From Atlantibacter sp032062175 (lineage in GTDB: Bacteria; Pseudomonadota; Gammaproteobacteria; Enterobacterales; Enterobacteriaceae): a stretch of 64,000 nucleotides of DNA. Where the stretch lies: NCBI RefSeq assembly GCF_032062175.1, contig NZ_DAMBQK010000004.1:186001-250000 (forward strand), written 5' to 3'. The first letter of the stretch is position 1, and the number at the start of each line of letters is the position of its first letter. Below the pieces are notes generated by a model. The model was not told the DNA's origin, did no database searches, and saw only the letters and a list, made by a program, of their open reading frames with translations. A program made the position numbers and the translations under genes. Positions 41,076 to 50,715 of the stretch are shown here, piece after piece.

Positions 41076-41774
41076 ATGAAAACCCTGGGTCTGATTGGCG
41101 GTATGAGCTGGGAATCGACGATTCCTTATTACCGTTTTATTAATGAAGGTGTAAAAGCCCGGTTAGGCGGTCTACATTCCGCAAAGCTGGTGCTGCATAG
41201 CGTTGATTTTCACGACATCGAAGCGTGCCAGTCTAATGGTGACTGGAATAAAGCCGGTGAGATGTTGGCAGATGCCGCCTGCGGCCTGCAAAAGGCAGGC
41301 GCCGATGCCATTGTGCTTTGTACTAACACCATGCATAAAGTGGCCGGGCATATTGAGGAGGCCTGTTCACTGCCGTTCCTGCATATCGCCGACGCCACCG
41401 GCCGCGCCATTACGCAAAGTGGAATGGATAAAGTCGCGTTGCTGGGCACCCGCTACACCATGGAGCAGGATTTTTATCGCGGCAGGTTAACCGAGACATT
41501 CGCCATCGCCACGCTGATCCCGGATGAAGCTGAACGCGAACGCATCAACCAAATCATTTTCCAGGAGTTGTGCCTCGGCGTGTTTAGCGAAGCGTCCCGC
41601 CACTATTATCAACAGGTCATCTCCCGGCTGGCGGAGCAGGGCGCGCAAGGTGTGATTTTTGGTTGTACCGAAATTGGCCTGCTGCTTAACCAGCAAAATT
41701 GCCCGCTGCCGCTGTTTGATACCGCTGCGCTGCATGCCGAAGATGCGGTGAACTTCATGCTTAGCGCGGAATAA
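41076..41774 (+). CDS. ygeA: YgeA, amino-acid racemase of the Asp/Glu racemase family
   Basis: 232 aa (E. coli 230). The two catalytic cysteines are present: C82 in LCTNTMHK and C197 in FGCTEIGLL; the start MKTLGLIGGMSWEST is typical. E. coli YgeA is a broad-specificity PLP-independent racemase acting on amino acids such as homoserine. GGAGG precedes the ATG. Its 3' end overlaps the convergent lysR gene by 14 bp, as expected for this compact locus. In E. coli araE lies between kduD and ygeA; it is absent here. Confidence 0.94.
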   Translation: MKTLGLIGGMSWESTIPYYRFINEGVKARLGGLHSAKLVLHSVDFHDIEACQSNGDWNKAGEMLADAACGLQKAGADAIVLCTNTMHKVAGHIEEACSLPFLHIADATGRAITQSGMDKVALLGTRYTMEQDFYRGRLTETFAIATLIPDEAERERINQIIFQELCLGVFSEASRHYYQQVISRLAEQGAQGVIFGCTEIGLLLNQQNCPLPLFDTAALHAEDAVNFMLSAE

Positions 41775-42687
41775 GCAACGCCTCAAGCGGGGTAGTGTAA
41801 AGATCCTGGTTGCGCTGGAGGTGTTCGCAAAAAGCATCGACCAGCGCCGAGGCCGGGCGATGTACCGGGCGAATCAGGCTCACGGTAAACGGCACGTCAA
41901 TGCTAAAGCGGCGCACCACTACGCCGCTTGCCGCATAATCCAGCGCGGTCAGCGGATTAACCACCGAGATCCCCGCACCGGCGCGCACCATTGCACAGAC
42001 CGACGCCGCGCTGTGCGTCTCCATCACCATGCGGCGTTTCACGTCATGCTCGCTAAACAGCGCATCCAGCAACTGGCGATAACTGTCGGTGCGGGACAGG
42101 CTAATATAATTCTCACCGCTAAAATCTTGTGGAGTCAGTAACGCTTTTTGCGCGAGGGGATGGCCCTTCGGCAACACGCACACTTCATTCAGCGTTAATA
42201 ATGGAATGCGCTCCGTTCCGGCAGGCGTAGTGAGGGTTTCGGTCAGGCCGAGATCGTGACGCTGGGCGGAGAGCCACTCTTCCAGCAGCGGCGATTCCTG
42301 CGGCACGATATTCAGGCTGACGTCGGGATAACGCGCCAGAAACGGCTGCACCAGCAGCGGCAAAAACGACTGGGAAAATACCGGCAGACAGACGATCGAT
42401 AATTCGCCCTGGCGAAACTGCCGCAGGCTTTCCGCCGCGCTGACGATGCGATCGAGGCCGTACCACGAGCGTTGCACCTCCTCAAACAGCCGCAGCCCCT
42501 GAACCGTGGGATGCAGCCGCCCCCGGCTACGGGTAAACAGCTCCAGGCCCATCAACTTTTCGAGCCGCGCCAGTTCGCGGCTCACCGTAGGCTGCGAAGT
42601 ATGCAGCAGGGCGGCGGCTTCGGTGACGTTCCCCGCAGTCATTACCGCGTGGAAAATTTCAATATGGCGCAATGTTATGGCAGGCAT
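41761..42687 (-). CDS. lysR: LysR, activator of lysA
   Basis: 308 aa (E. coli 311). N-terminal winged helix-turn-helix ITLRHIEIFHAVMTAGNVTEAAALLHTSQPTVSRELARLEKLMG is the founding LTTR pattern; the rest is the two-lobe effector domain. LysR activates the divergent lysA when diaminopimelate is plentiful and lysine is scarce. The 125-bp gap to lysA holds the operator; no single box stands out to me. The gene ends inside ygeA on the opposite strand. Confidence 0.95.
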   Translation of the reverse strand: MPAITLRHIEIFHAVMTAGNVTEAAALLHTSQPTVSRELARLEKLMGLELFTRSRGRLHPTVQGLRLFEEVQRSWYGLDRIVSAAESLRQFRQGELSIVCLPVFSQSFLPLLVQPFLARYPDVSLNIVPQESPLLEEWLSAQRHDLGLTETLTTPAGTERIPLLTLNEVCVLPKGHPLAQKALLTPQDFSGENYISLSRTDSYRQLLDALFSEHDVKRRMVMETHSAASVCAMVRAGAGISVVNPLTALDYAASGVVVRRFSIDVPFTVSLIRPVHRPASALVDAFCEHLQRNQDLYTTPLEALLIPR

Positions 42688-42812
42688 CGGGTATATCCTT
42701 AACTATCACAACGCGTTATCCATATCATCTTTGCATAGACTCTGTAGAAATCGATATTTTTTCTTCATTAACGGCTGTGGCGTAATAAGCGAAACGAATT
42801 CAGGAGCCCGCT

Positions 42813-44075
42813 ATGCCACGTTCATTGCACCAACACGATACCGACCTCAACGCCGAGAATTTACTGCGCCTGCCTGCCGAATTCGGTTGCCCGGTATGGA
42901 TTTACGACGCGGCAATTATTCGTCATCAAATCGCTCAACTTCAGGCATTTGACGTGGTGCGTTTCGCCCAGAAAGCCTGCTCGAACATTCATATTTTACG
43001 GTTGATGCGCGAGCAGGGCGTGAAGGTGGATTCCGTATCCCTGGGCGAAATCGAGCGTGCGCTGGCGGCGGGTTACGATCCTAAACAGCATCCGGACGAC
43101 ATTGTATTCACTGCCGATGTGATCGACGCCGCGACGCTTGAGCGGGTGCGTGAATTACAGATCCCCGTTAACGCCGGGTCAGTAGATATGTTGGATCAAC
43201 TGGGTAGCGTGTCGCCAGGCCATCGGGTGTGGCTGCGCGTCAATCCAGGGTTTGGTCACGGTCATAGCCAGAAAACCAACACCGGCGGTGAAAACAGCAA
43301 GCATGGCATCTGGTACAGCGATCTGCCGCAGGCGCTGGACGTGATGCAGCGCCACGGCCTGAAACTGGTCGGCATTCATATGCATATCGGTTCCGGCGTG
43401 GATTACGGCCACCTTGAACAGGTGTGCGGCGCGATGGTGCGCCAGGTGGTGGAATTTGGACAGGATCTGGAGGCGATTTCCGCGGGCGGCGGGCTGTCTA
43501 TCCCGTATCGCGAAGGCGAAGAAACCATTGATACTGCGCACTATTTTGGTTTATGGAATGCAGCCCGCGAGCAAATCGCCCGCCATCTGGGCCATGCGGT
43601 CAAACTGGAAATCGAGCCTGGGCGTTTCCTGGTCGCGGAAGCCGGTGTGCTGGTGGCGCAGGTAAGAAGCGTAAAAAACATGGGATCACGCCATTTTGTA
43701 CTGGTGGATGCCGGATTTAATGATTTAATGCGACCGGCGATGTACGGCAGCTATCACCACATTACTGCGCTGGCCGCCGATGGCCGCGATCTCACTCATG
43801 CGCCAGGTGTAGAAACCGTGGTTGCCGGGCCGCTGTGCGAATCAGGCGATGTCTTTACCCAGCAGGAGGGCGGCAAAGTAGAAACCCGCGCGCTGCCTGC
43901 GGTCTCGACCGGTGATTATCTGGTATTCCATGATACCGGGGCGTATGGCGCGTCGATGTCATCCAACTACAACAGCCGCCCGCTGCTGCCGGAAGTCTTA
44001 TTCGATAACGGCGCGGCAAAATTGATCCGCCGTCGCCAGACCATCGAAGAACTGCTGGCGCTGGAAATGCTTTAA
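42813..44075 (+). CDS. lysA: LysA, diaminopimelate decarboxylase
   Basis: 420 aa, the E. coli length. It is a fold-type III PLP decarboxylase: the Schiff-base lysine is K54 in FAQKACSN, the phosphate-binding SAGGGLS lies near 225, and EPGRFL and the CESGD motif with the active-site cysteine follow. It removes CO2 from meso-diaminopimelate to give lysine, the last step of the pathway. GGAG precedes the ATG. It diverges from its activator lysR. Confidence 0.97.
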   Translation: MPRSLHQHDTDLNAENLLRLPAEFGCPVWIYDAAIIRHQIAQLQAFDVVRFAQKACSNIHILRLMREQGVKVDSVSLGEIERALAAGYDPKQHPDDIVFTADVIDAATLERVRELQIPVNAGSVDMLDQLGSVSPGHRVWLRVNPGFGHGHSQKTNTGGENSKHGIWYSDLPQALDVMQRHGLKLVGIHMHIGSGVDYGHLEQVCGAMVRQVVEFGQDLEAISAGGGLSIPYREGEETIDTAHYFGLWNAAREQIARHLGHAVKLEIEPGRFLVAEAGVLVAQVRSVKNMGSRHFVLVDAGFNDLMRPAMYGSYHHITALAADGRDLTHAPGVETVVAGPLCESGDVFTQQEGGKVETRALPAVSTGDYLVFHDTGAYGASMSSNYNSRPLLPEVLFDNGAAKLIRRRQTIEELLALEML

Positions 44076-44104
44076 GCCAGCCAATAATAAACAGAGGAAA
44101 GGGC

Positions 44105-44554
44105 GTGCAAATCGTTCCGCTTTATCAGTATCCACAGTATGCCGACCGGGTGACCGACTGGCTGTGGCAGGCGTTTGGCCCGGAACAACCGCGCGCCTTT
44201 TTCGCCGATATCATTCATCACAGCCAGACGCCAGGCGCACTGCCGTTGACTTTTATTGCCCTCGACGGCGATAAACTGCTGGGAACCGTTGGACTGTGGC
44301 GCTGCGATCTGATCAGCCGCCAGGATCTCACACCGTGGCTGGCGGCGCTGTATATCGATGAAGCGGCGCGTGGAAAAGGATTAGGCGGGATTATGCAGGA
44401 GCACGTGATGGGCGCGGCGCGTCAGGCTGGGTTTGATGCGCTGTATCTCTATTCCGCCTGCCGTGATTATTATGAACGGTTTGGCTGGGGCTACATTGGC
44501 GATGGCCTGGAGTACCCGGATAAAACCGTTCATCTGTATCATAAAGCGCTTTAA
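44105..44554 (+). CDS. GNAT-family N-acetyltransferase
   Basis: 149 aa with a GTG start after GAGGAAAGGGC. The acetyl-CoA-binding motif A is visible as ARGKGLGGIMQEHVM (near 93-107), preceded by WLAALYIDE and followed by ALYLYSACRDYYERFGW. The substrate cannot be named; single-domain GNAT proteins modify amino groups of small molecules or proteins. It follows lysA by 29 bp and may be co-transcribed. It overlaps the convergent galR by 4 bp. I do not recall this gene between lysA and galR in E. coli K-12. Confidence 0.85.
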   Translation: MQIVPLYQYPQYADRVTDWLWQAFGPEQPRAFFADIIHHSQTPGALPLTFIALDGDKLLGTVGLWRCDLISRQDLTPWLAALYIDEAARGKGLGGIMQEHVMGAARQAGFDALYLYSACRDYYERFGWGYIGDGLEYPDKTVHLYHKAL

Positions 44555-45558
44555 CTTTCTGCCAAAGCCGCTACCGAATGACGGCGCACCAGGGTCGGGC
44601 TGAACAGGTGCGTCACTTCTGAAGGCGGGCGGTTTTGCGCTAACGCCAGCGCCAGCTCCGCCGCCTGGGTCGCCATGGTAACGATCGGATAGCGCACCGT
44701 GGTCAGGCGCGGGCGCACATAGCGCGAAATCAGCACATCATCAAAACCAATCAGCGAAATCTCTTTCGGCACGTCGATGCCGTTATCATTCAGCACGCCC
44801 ATCGCGCCTGCCGCCATCGAGTCGTTGTAGCACGCCACCGCAGTAAACTGCTTCCCGCGACCCAGTAATTCGGTCATAGCCTGCTCTCCGCCGCTTTCAT
44901 CCGGCTCGGCAAACGTCACAAGACGGTCGTTACAAGGTAAACCGTGCTCTTTCAGGGCATCGTAATAGCCTTGCAGGCGATCTTCGGCATCGGAAATCGC
45001 ATGGGTCGAGCAGATATAACCGATTCGGCTATGGCCCTGCTGGATCAGATGGCGCGTTGCCAGCCACGCGCCGTAACGATCGTCCAGCGCCACGCAGCGT
45101 TTCTCGAAGCCAGGCACGATCCGGTTGATCAGCACCATGCCGGGGATCTGTTTCATTAACAGGATCAGGTCGTTGTCGGGGATCATCTTGGCATGTACCA
45201 CTAACGACGCGCAGCGATGGCGGATCAACTGTTCTATGGCCTGGCGCTCTTTCTGTTCGTTGTGGTAGCCGTTGCCGATCAGCAGGAAATTGCCGGTATG
45301 GTAGGCCACTTGTTCCACTGCTTTGACCATCGCCCCGAAAAAGGGATCGGAAACATCGCCCACCACCAGCCCGATGGTTTCCGTGTTTTGCTGGGCCAGC
45401 GCCCGTGCATTGGCATTGGGGTGATAGTTAAGCTGTTCCATCGCACTTTGCACCGCCGCCCGCGAGGCGTCGCTGGCTTTCGGTGATGCATTGATAACTC
45501 GTGAGACCGTGGCGACAGAAACTCCTGCAAGCCGCGCTACATCCTTAATTGTCGCCAT
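44551..45558 (-). CDS. galR: GalR, galactose repressor
   Basis: 335 aa (E. coli 343, with a longer C-terminus). LacI-family helix-turn-helix MATIKDVARLAGVSVATVSRVIN and the effector domain with GLVVGDVSDPFFGAMVKAVE and SLIGFDDVLISRYVRP are near-identical to GalR. It represses the gal regulon and is released by galactose. Its place between lysA and omrA/omrB-aas is the E. coli one, which separates it from its paralogue GalS. The shortened C-terminal tail is within the range seen in relatives. Confidence 0.95.
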   Translation of the reverse strand: MATIKDVARLAGVSVATVSRVINASPKASDASRAAVQSAMEQLNYHPNANARALAQQNTETIGLVVGDVSDPFFGAMVKAVEQVAYHTGNFLLIGNGYHNEQKERQAIEQLIRHRCASLVVHAKMIPDNDLILLMKQIPGMVLINRIVPGFEKRCVALDDRYGAWLATRHLIQQGHSRIGYICSTHAISDAEDRLQGYYDALKEHGLPCNDRLVTFAEPDESGGEQAMTELLGRGKQFTAVACYNDSMAAGAMGVLNDNGIDVPKEISLIGFDDVLISRYVRPRLTTVRYPIVTMATQAAELALALAQNRPPSEVTHLFSPTLVRRHSVAALAES

Positions 45559-45824
45559 AGATGACTTTTCCTGGAGGGTAAGCGTTTACACAACATTAAG
45601 TCTTACGGAAAACAGGCTCACATACAAGGCCACGGCATAGGGCGGTGTCGCAAATCGGCTGAAAAAAATGCGATGGCTGAGAAGGCGTTACATCGGGTAA
45701 CTGCCCTCCATTTGTAACCGAAACGGCGATAATAATGTCTGTTAAAACCTTTAGTTACACTTTGCCGTAGGCTGTTGCGATTGGCCGCTGGCGGGCCAAA
45801 TTACGCTCTTGATACAGTGGTTAT
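45559..45824. other. galR-omrB intergenic region
   Basis: About 265 bp with the divergent promoters of galR and omrB. OmpR-like AT-rich segments precede omrB (for example TTTGTAAC near 45713 and AGTTACACTTTG near 45752), but no exact OmpR site is claimed. Confidence 0.4.
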
Positions 45825-45911
45825 CCCAGAGGTATTGATAGGTGGAGTTAGCAACATTTTTGCTGCTCACTTGAATTACACCAACCTGCGCGGATGCGCA
45901 GGTTTTTTTTT
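45825..45911 (+). ncRNA. omrB: OmrB small RNA
   Basis: Starts CCCAGAGGTATTGATAGGTG, the conserved OmrA/OmrB seed end, and finishes with ACCTGCGC-GGAT-GCGCAGGT plus T9, the conserved terminator. The middle has TTGAATTACACCA, close to the OmrB form, and its own hairpin AGCAA/TTGCT. OmrB acts with Hfq to repress outer-membrane protein and csgD mRNAs and is induced by OmpR. Confidence 0.92.
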
Positions 45912-46025
45912 GCCTCAGCCGACCTGTTACACCCCGCGAGCTTTTACACACCTGGTTTCACTTCAACAATCTCCCTTGCGTATTTCTCATGGCGCGTCGG
46001 CGTACCAGGCTCCAGAATTAAAAAA

Positions 46026-46098
46026 CCCAGAGGTATTGATTGGTGAGAATTCTGTTCCAACGCTTGCACCAACCTGCGCAGATGCGCAGGTTTTTTTT
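46026..46098 (+). ncRNA. omrA: OmrA small RNA
   Basis: Starts CCCAGAGGTATTGATTGGTG and ends with TTGCACCAACCTGCGC-AGAT-GCGCAGGT plus T8. The 5' 15 nt and the terminator match the upstream copy, while the 30-nt middle differs and is shorter than in E. coli. As in E. coli the twins sit between galR and aas, here in the order OmrB then OmrA in the direction away from galR. Confidence 0.92.
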
Positions 46099-46187
46099 AT
46101 CCCTTCTATAATTACGCAACCTGAGTTATCTCGTGTAATCTGCCCACAATGTTCTATGTTTCATTGTTCACAGCAAAGGGAGTTGAG

Positions 46188-48344
46188 ATGCTTTTCGGTT
46201 TTTTTCGTGCGTTATGTCGCATTCTATTCCGGGTCAGGCTTCATGGAGATACGCGTTCGCTTAGCGCGCCTCGCGTCCTGATCACCCCCAATCATGTGTC
46301 GTTTATCGATGGCATCCTGCTGGCGCTGTTTCTGCCCGGTCGCCCGGTATTCGCGGTTTACACCTCCATTAGCCAGCAGTGGTACATGCGCTGGTTAAAA
46401 TCGCTGATTGATTTCGTTCCGCTGGATCCGACCAAACCGATGTCGGTGAAATACCTGGTACGCCTGATTGAGCAGGGAAGACCGGTGGTGATTTTCCCGG
46501 AAGGCCGCCTGACGGTCACTGGCTCGCTGATGAAAATCTACGAGGGCGCGGGATTCGTCGCGGCAAAATCCCAGGCGACGGTTATCCCGATTCGTATCGA
46601 AGGCGCGGAGTTAACCTTTTTCAGCCGCCTGAAGGGCCTGGTCAAACAACGCCTGTTCCCCACCATCAATATTCATATTCTGCCGCCTACCACGCTGGAG
46701 ATGCCGCAGGCGCCGCGTGCGCGCGAACGCCGTAAAATCGCCGGTGAAATGCTGCATCAAATCATGATGGAAGCGCGTATGGCGGTACGCCCGCGTGAAA
46801 CATTGTATGAAGCTTTTCTGGCAGCGAAAAATCGTTATGGCGCAGGCAAAAACTGCATTGAAGATATCAATTTCAAACCTGACAGCTATCGAGGCCTGTT
46901 GACCAAAACGCTGTTTGTAGCGCGCATCCTGGAAAAATATAGCGCGCCGCGTGAAACCATCGGCTTGATGCTGCCGAACGCTTCCATTAGCGCGGCGGTG
47001 ATCCTCGGCGCAACGGTGCGCGGGCGTATTCCGGCGATGATGAACTACACCGCCGGCGTTAAAGGATTGAGCAGCGCCATCACTGCCGCGCAAATCAAAA
47101 CCGTGTTTACCTCGCGTCAGTTCCTCGATAAAGGCAAGCTGTGGCATTTGCCGGAACAGCTAACCCAGGTGCGATGGGTGTTCCTCGAAGACCTTAAAGG
47201 CGAGGTTACCGGCGCGGACAAGCTGTGGATTTTTTCCCGGGTGTTAATGCCGCATCTGGCGCAGGTAAAGCAGGAACCGGAAGACGCTGCGATGGTGCTG
47301 TTTACCTCTGGTTCCGAGGGTAACCCGAAAGGCGTGGTACACAGCCATAAAAGCCTGCTGGCGAACGTCGAGCAGATTCGTACCATTGCCGACTTCACCG
47401 CGAAAGATCGCTTTATGTCGGCGCTACCGCTGTTTCACTCCTTCGGTCTGACCGTCGGGCTGTTTACGCCACTGTTTACCGGCGCGGAAGTGTTTCTCTA
47501 TCCGAGCCCGCTGCATTACCGCATCGTTCCCGAACTGGTTTACGACCGTAACTGCACGGTGCTGTTCGGCACGTCAACTTTCCTCGGTAACTATGCCCGT
47601 TTCGCCAATCCGTATGATTTCTTCCGGCTGCGCTATGTGGTCGCGGGTGCGGAGAAACTTCAGGAAAGCACCCGGCAAATCTGGCAGGACAAATTCGGGC
47701 TGCGTATTCTCGAAGGCTATGGCGTGACGGAGTGCGCCCCTGTGGTGTCGATAAACGTGCCGATGGCGGCGAAGCCCCATACTGTAGGGCGCATTTTACC
47801 GGGTATGGACGCGCGTCTGCTTGAGGTCCCGGGCATCGAACAGGGTGGGCGGTTGCAACTAAAAGGGCCGAACATCATGAAAGGCTATCTGCGGGTTGAA
47901 AACCCCGGCGTGCTGGAAGCGCCCGCTGCGGAAAACGCCCAGGGCGAGCTGGAGCCGGGTTGGTATGACACCGGAGACATCGTCGCGTTTGACGAGCAAG
48001 GGTTCTGCCAGATTCAGGGCCGCGCCAAACGCTTTGCTAAGATCGCCGGGGAGATGGTCTCGCTGGAAATGGTGGAGCAGATGGCCATTGGCGTCTCGCC
48101 AGAAAAACTTCACGCAACCGTGGTAAAACAGGATGCGACCAAAGGCGAAGCGCTGGTGCTGTTTACCACCGACGGCGACTTAACCCGCGACGCGTTGCAG
48201 CAATACGCCCGCGCGCACGGCGTACCGGAACTGGCAGTGCCGCGCGATATCCGCGTCCTGAAACAGTTGCCGGTGTTGGGCAGCGGCAAACCTGATTTCG
48301 TCACCCTTAAAGGCATGGTTGAACAGGAACAACAAAATGCATGA
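46188..48344 (+). CDS. aas: Aas, 2-acyl-GPE acyltransferase / acyl-ACP synthetase
   Basis: 718 aa from the ATG at 46188 (AAGGGAG before it), one short of E. coli Aas; an ATG at 46149 precedes it but adds a foreign-looking tail. The N-terminal acyltransferase has HX4D (H36, D41, NHVSFIDG) and FPEGRLT. The C-terminal half is an AMP-forming acyl synthetase (FTSGSEGNPKG near 371-381, GYGVTECAP, YDTGD). It re-acylates lysophosphatidylethanolamine in the inner membrane using an acyl group activated on ACP. The stop overlaps the lplT start, so the flippase and the enzyme are made together. Confidence 0.95.
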   Translation: MLFGFFRALCRILFRVRLHGDTRSLSAPRVLITPNHVSFIDGILLALFLPGRPVFAVYTSISQQWYMRWLKSLIDFVPLDPTKPMSVKYLVRLIEQGRPVVIFPEGRLTVTGSLMKIYEGAGFVAAKSQATVIPIRIEGAELTFFSRLKGLVKQRLFPTINIHILPPTTLEMPQAPRARERRKIAGEMLHQIMMEARMAVRPRETLYEAFLAAKNRYGAGKNCIEDINFKPDSYRGLLTKTLFVARILEKYSAPRETIGLMLPNASISAAVILGATVRGRIPAMMNYTAGVKGLSSAITAAQIKTVFTSRQFLDKGKLWHLPEQLTQVRWVFLEDLKGEVTGADKLWIFSRVLMPHLAQVKQEPEDAAMVLFTSGSEGNPKGVVHSHKSLLANVEQIRTIADFTAKDRFMSALPLFHSFGLTVGLFTPLFTGAEVFLYPSPLHYRIVPELVYDRNCTVLFGTSTFLGNYARFANPYDFFRLRYVVAGAEKLQESTRQIWQDKFGLRILEGYGVTECAPVVSINVPMAAKPHTVGRILPGMDARLLEVPGIEQGGRLQLKGPNIMKGYLRVENPGVLEAPAAENAQGELEPGWYDTGDIVAFDEQGFCQIQGRAKRFAKIAGEMVSLEMVEQMAIGVSPEKLHATVVKQDATKGEALVLFTTDGDLTRDALQQYARAHGVPELAVPRDIRVLKQLPVLGSGKPDFVTLKGMVEQEQQNA

Positions 48345-49530
48345 TATTGCCGACACATCGTTGCGCTCGCGTGGAATGATGGCGGTCATTGCCGCGCAAT
48401 TCCTGTCCGCTTTTGCTGATAACGCCTTGCTGTTTGCTACCCTGGCGGTACTGAAAGCCCAGTTTTACCCGGACTGGAGCCAGCCGGTTCTGCAAATGGT
48501 GTTTGTTGCGGCGTATATCCTGTTTGCCCCGTTTGTCGGCCAGTTTGCCGACAGCTTCGCTAAGGGCCGGGTGATGATGGTGGCGAACAGCATGAAACTG
48601 GTTGGCGCGTTGGTTATCGCCACCGGTTTTAACCCTTTTGTCGGCTATACCCTGGTGGGCGTCGGCGCGGCCGCCTATTCGCCTGCGAAATACGGCATTC
48701 TTGGAGAAATCACTACCGGGGATAAACTGGTCAAAGCCAACGGGCTAATGGAGTCATCCACCATTGCGGCGATCCTGATAGGATCGGTAGCGGGCGGTGT
48801 GCTGGCGGACTGGCATATCGGCGCGGCGCTCGGCGTTTGCGCGCTGTTTTATGCGGGCGCGGTGGTGGCGAACCTGTATATCCCTAAACTGGCGGCGGCG
48901 CGGCCTGGGCAATCCTGGAATCTTGTGACTATGGTGCGGCAGTTCTTTGCCGCCTGCCGGGTGCTGTGGAACAACGGCGAAACCCGTTTTACCCTGGTGG
49001 GTACCAGCCTGTTCTGGGGGGCTGGCGTTACGCTGCGCTTTTTGCTGGTGCTGTGGGTGCCGGTGGCGCTGGGGATCGCCGATAACGCCACGCCTACCTA
49101 TCTCAACGCGATGGTCGCTATCGGTATCGTGGTGGGGGCTGGCGCAGCGGCGAAACTGGTTACTCTGGAAACGGTATCGCGCTGTATGCCTGCCGGGATT
49201 TTGATCGGCGTGGCGGTGGTTGCGTTCGCGGTTCAGCAAACGCCGCTCCCGGCGTATCTGCTGTTGATGCTGCTGGGGATATTTGGCGGTTTCTTCGTGG
49301 TGCCGCTCAACGCCTTGCTTCAGGATCGCGGCAAACGTTCCGTCGGCGCTGGCAACGCGATTGCGGTGCAAAACCTGGGCGAGAACAGCGCCATGCTGTT
49401 GATGCTCGGCCTCTACTCGCTGGCCGTGAAAGTGGGTATGCCGGTGGTCGGTATCGGTATTGGCTTTGGCGTGTTGTTCGCGTTGGCAATCGCCGGGCTT
49501 TGGCTCTGGCAGCGGCGGCAGAAATCCTAA
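48337..49530 (+). CDS. lplT: LplT, lysophospholipid transporter
   Basis: 397 aa from the ATG at 48337, 8 bp inside aas, with AGGA at a good distance; a TTG at 48319 is unlikely. About twelve membrane helices; YSPAKYGILGE and VPLNALLQDRGKRSVGAGNAIAVQNLGEN are hallmarks of the LplT branch of the major facilitator superfamily. It flips lysophosphatidylethanolamine inward across the inner membrane for Aas to repair. The length equals E. coli LplT. Confidence 0.95.
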   Translation: MHDIADTSLRSRGMMAVIAAQFLSAFADNALLFATLAVLKAQFYPDWSQPVLQMVFVAAYILFAPFVGQFADSFAKGRVMMVANSMKLVGALVIATGFNPFVGYTLVGVGAAAYSPAKYGILGEITTGDKLVKANGLMESSTIAAILIGSVAGGVLADWHIGAALGVCALFYAGAVVANLYIPKLAAARPGQSWNLVTMVRQFFAACRVLWNNGETRFTLVGTSLFWGAGVTLRFLLVLWVPVALGIADNATPTYLNAMVAIGIVVGAGAAAKLVTLETVSRCMPAGILIGVAVVAFAVQQTPLPAYLLLMLLGIFGGFFVVPLNALLQDRGKRSVGAGNAIAVQNLGENSAMLLMLGLYSLAVKVGMPVVGIGIGFGVLFALAIAGLWLWQRRQKS

Positions 49531-49533
49531 AAC

Positions 49534-49562
49534 AAGGGGCGGATATCCGCCCCTTAATTTTT
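49534..49562. terminator. Bidirectional terminator between lplT and tas
   Basis: A 22-bp perfect palindrome, AAGGGGCGGAT and its complement, followed by AATTTTT rightward and TGTTTT leftward. Confidence 0.88.
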
Positions 49563-50601
49563 ACGGCGAAGGGTAGGTATAGCGCTGATGAACCGCTTCC
49601 AGTTCAGCCAGCACGGTCTCATCCAGCGTTACGTTCAGGCTCTCAACGTTGGCTTTCAGCTGGCTCAGTGTGGTTGCGCCCAGCAGGGTACTGGCGACGA
49701 AACGCTGTTGGCGCACAAAAGCCAGCGCCATCTGCGCCGGGTCAAGATCGTGGCGTTTTGCGATTTCAACATAAGCCGCCACGGCGTTCTGGGCCTGCTC
49801 ACTGCTGTAACGGGTGAATCGGCTAAACAGCGTGTTGCGCGCGCCGGCGGGCCTGGCACCATTGAGATATTTGCCCGTCAGGGTGCCGAACCCCAGGCAC
49901 GAGTATGCCAGCAGTTCAATGCCTTCATACTGGCTCACCTCCGCCAGGCCCACTTCAAAGCTGCGGTTCAGCAGGCTGTAGGGGTTCTGAATAGTGACGA
50001 TACGCGGCAGATCGTGTTTTTCCGCCAGGTGCAGATAGCGCATCACGCCCCAGGGCGTTTCGTTTGAGACGCCGATATAGCGGATTTTTCCGGCGCGCTG
50101 GAATTCAGTTAACGCTTCGAGCGTTTCCAGAATGGTGATTACCGGCGCGCTGTCACTCCAGCTATAGCCCAGCTTGCCAAAGCAGTTAGTGGCGCGCTGC
50201 GGCCAGTGAACCTGGTATAAATCGATATAATCGGTCTGAAGGCGTTTCAGGCTGGCATCCAGCGCGTTGCGGATATTTTTACGGTCCAGCGCCTGATCGG
50301 GGCGGATGCCCGCATCGCCCGCACGCGGCGGCCCGCTGACTTTGGTGGCAAGAACCAGCTTGTCGCGCATGCCGCGCTTGCTCAGCCAGTTGCCGACGTA
50401 GGTTTCTGTCAGGCCCTGTGTTTCCGGGCGTGGAGGCACCGGATACATCTCTGCCACATCGATTAAATTGATGCCCTGGCTGACGGCATAGTCGAGCTGT
50501 TCCCAGGCGTCGGCTTCACTATTTTGTTCACCAAACGTCATGGTTCCCAGCCCCAGCGTGCTGACTTCCAGGGAGCTGTGTGGAATACGGTGATATTGCA
50601 T
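49561..50601 (-). CDS. tas: Tas, aldo-keto reductase
   Basis: 346 aa, the same as E. coli Tas. AKR features: LGLGTMTFG (15-23), catalytic D-Y-K-H residues (NLIDVAEMYP, LVLATKV, YQVHWPQRATN), and the NADPH loop near the C-terminus (STLLGATTLSQLKAN). The E. coli protein was found as a suppressor of a starvation-linked tyrosine auxotrophy; its natural substrate is unknown. A terminator shared with lplT follows. Confidence 0.93.
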   Translation of the reverse strand: MQYHRIPHSSLEVSTLGLGTMTFGEQNSEADAWEQLDYAVSQGINLIDVAEMYPVPPRPETQGLTETYVGNWLSKRGMRDKLVLATKVSGPPRAGDAGIRPDQALDRKNIRNALDASLKRLQTDYIDLYQVHWPQRATNCFGKLGYSWSDSAPVITILETLEALTEFQRAGKIRYIGVSNETPWGVMRYLHLAEKHDLPRIVTIQNPYSLLNRSFEVGLAEVSQYEGIELLAYSCLGFGTLTGKYLNGARPAGARNTLFSRFTRYSSEQAQNAVAAYVEIAKRHDLDPAQMALAFVRQQRFVASTLLGATTLSQLKANVESLNVTLDETVLAELEAVHQRYTYPSP

Positions 50602-50676
50602 AGCCGCTTACCTTTTATTGTGGTTATGGGGGATATAAACATGGCAGAGGGGAAACAAAAGGGGAAGAGTGTGCGG

Positions 50677-50706
50677 TAAAAAAACGAAGGCCAGTGCTAA
50701 CTGACC
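50677..50706 (-). terminator. Terminator of ygdR
   Basis: Leftward GGTCAGT/ACTGGCC with one mismatch, followed by TTCGTTTTTTT. Confidence 0.75.
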
Positions 50707-50715
50707 TTTTTAACT

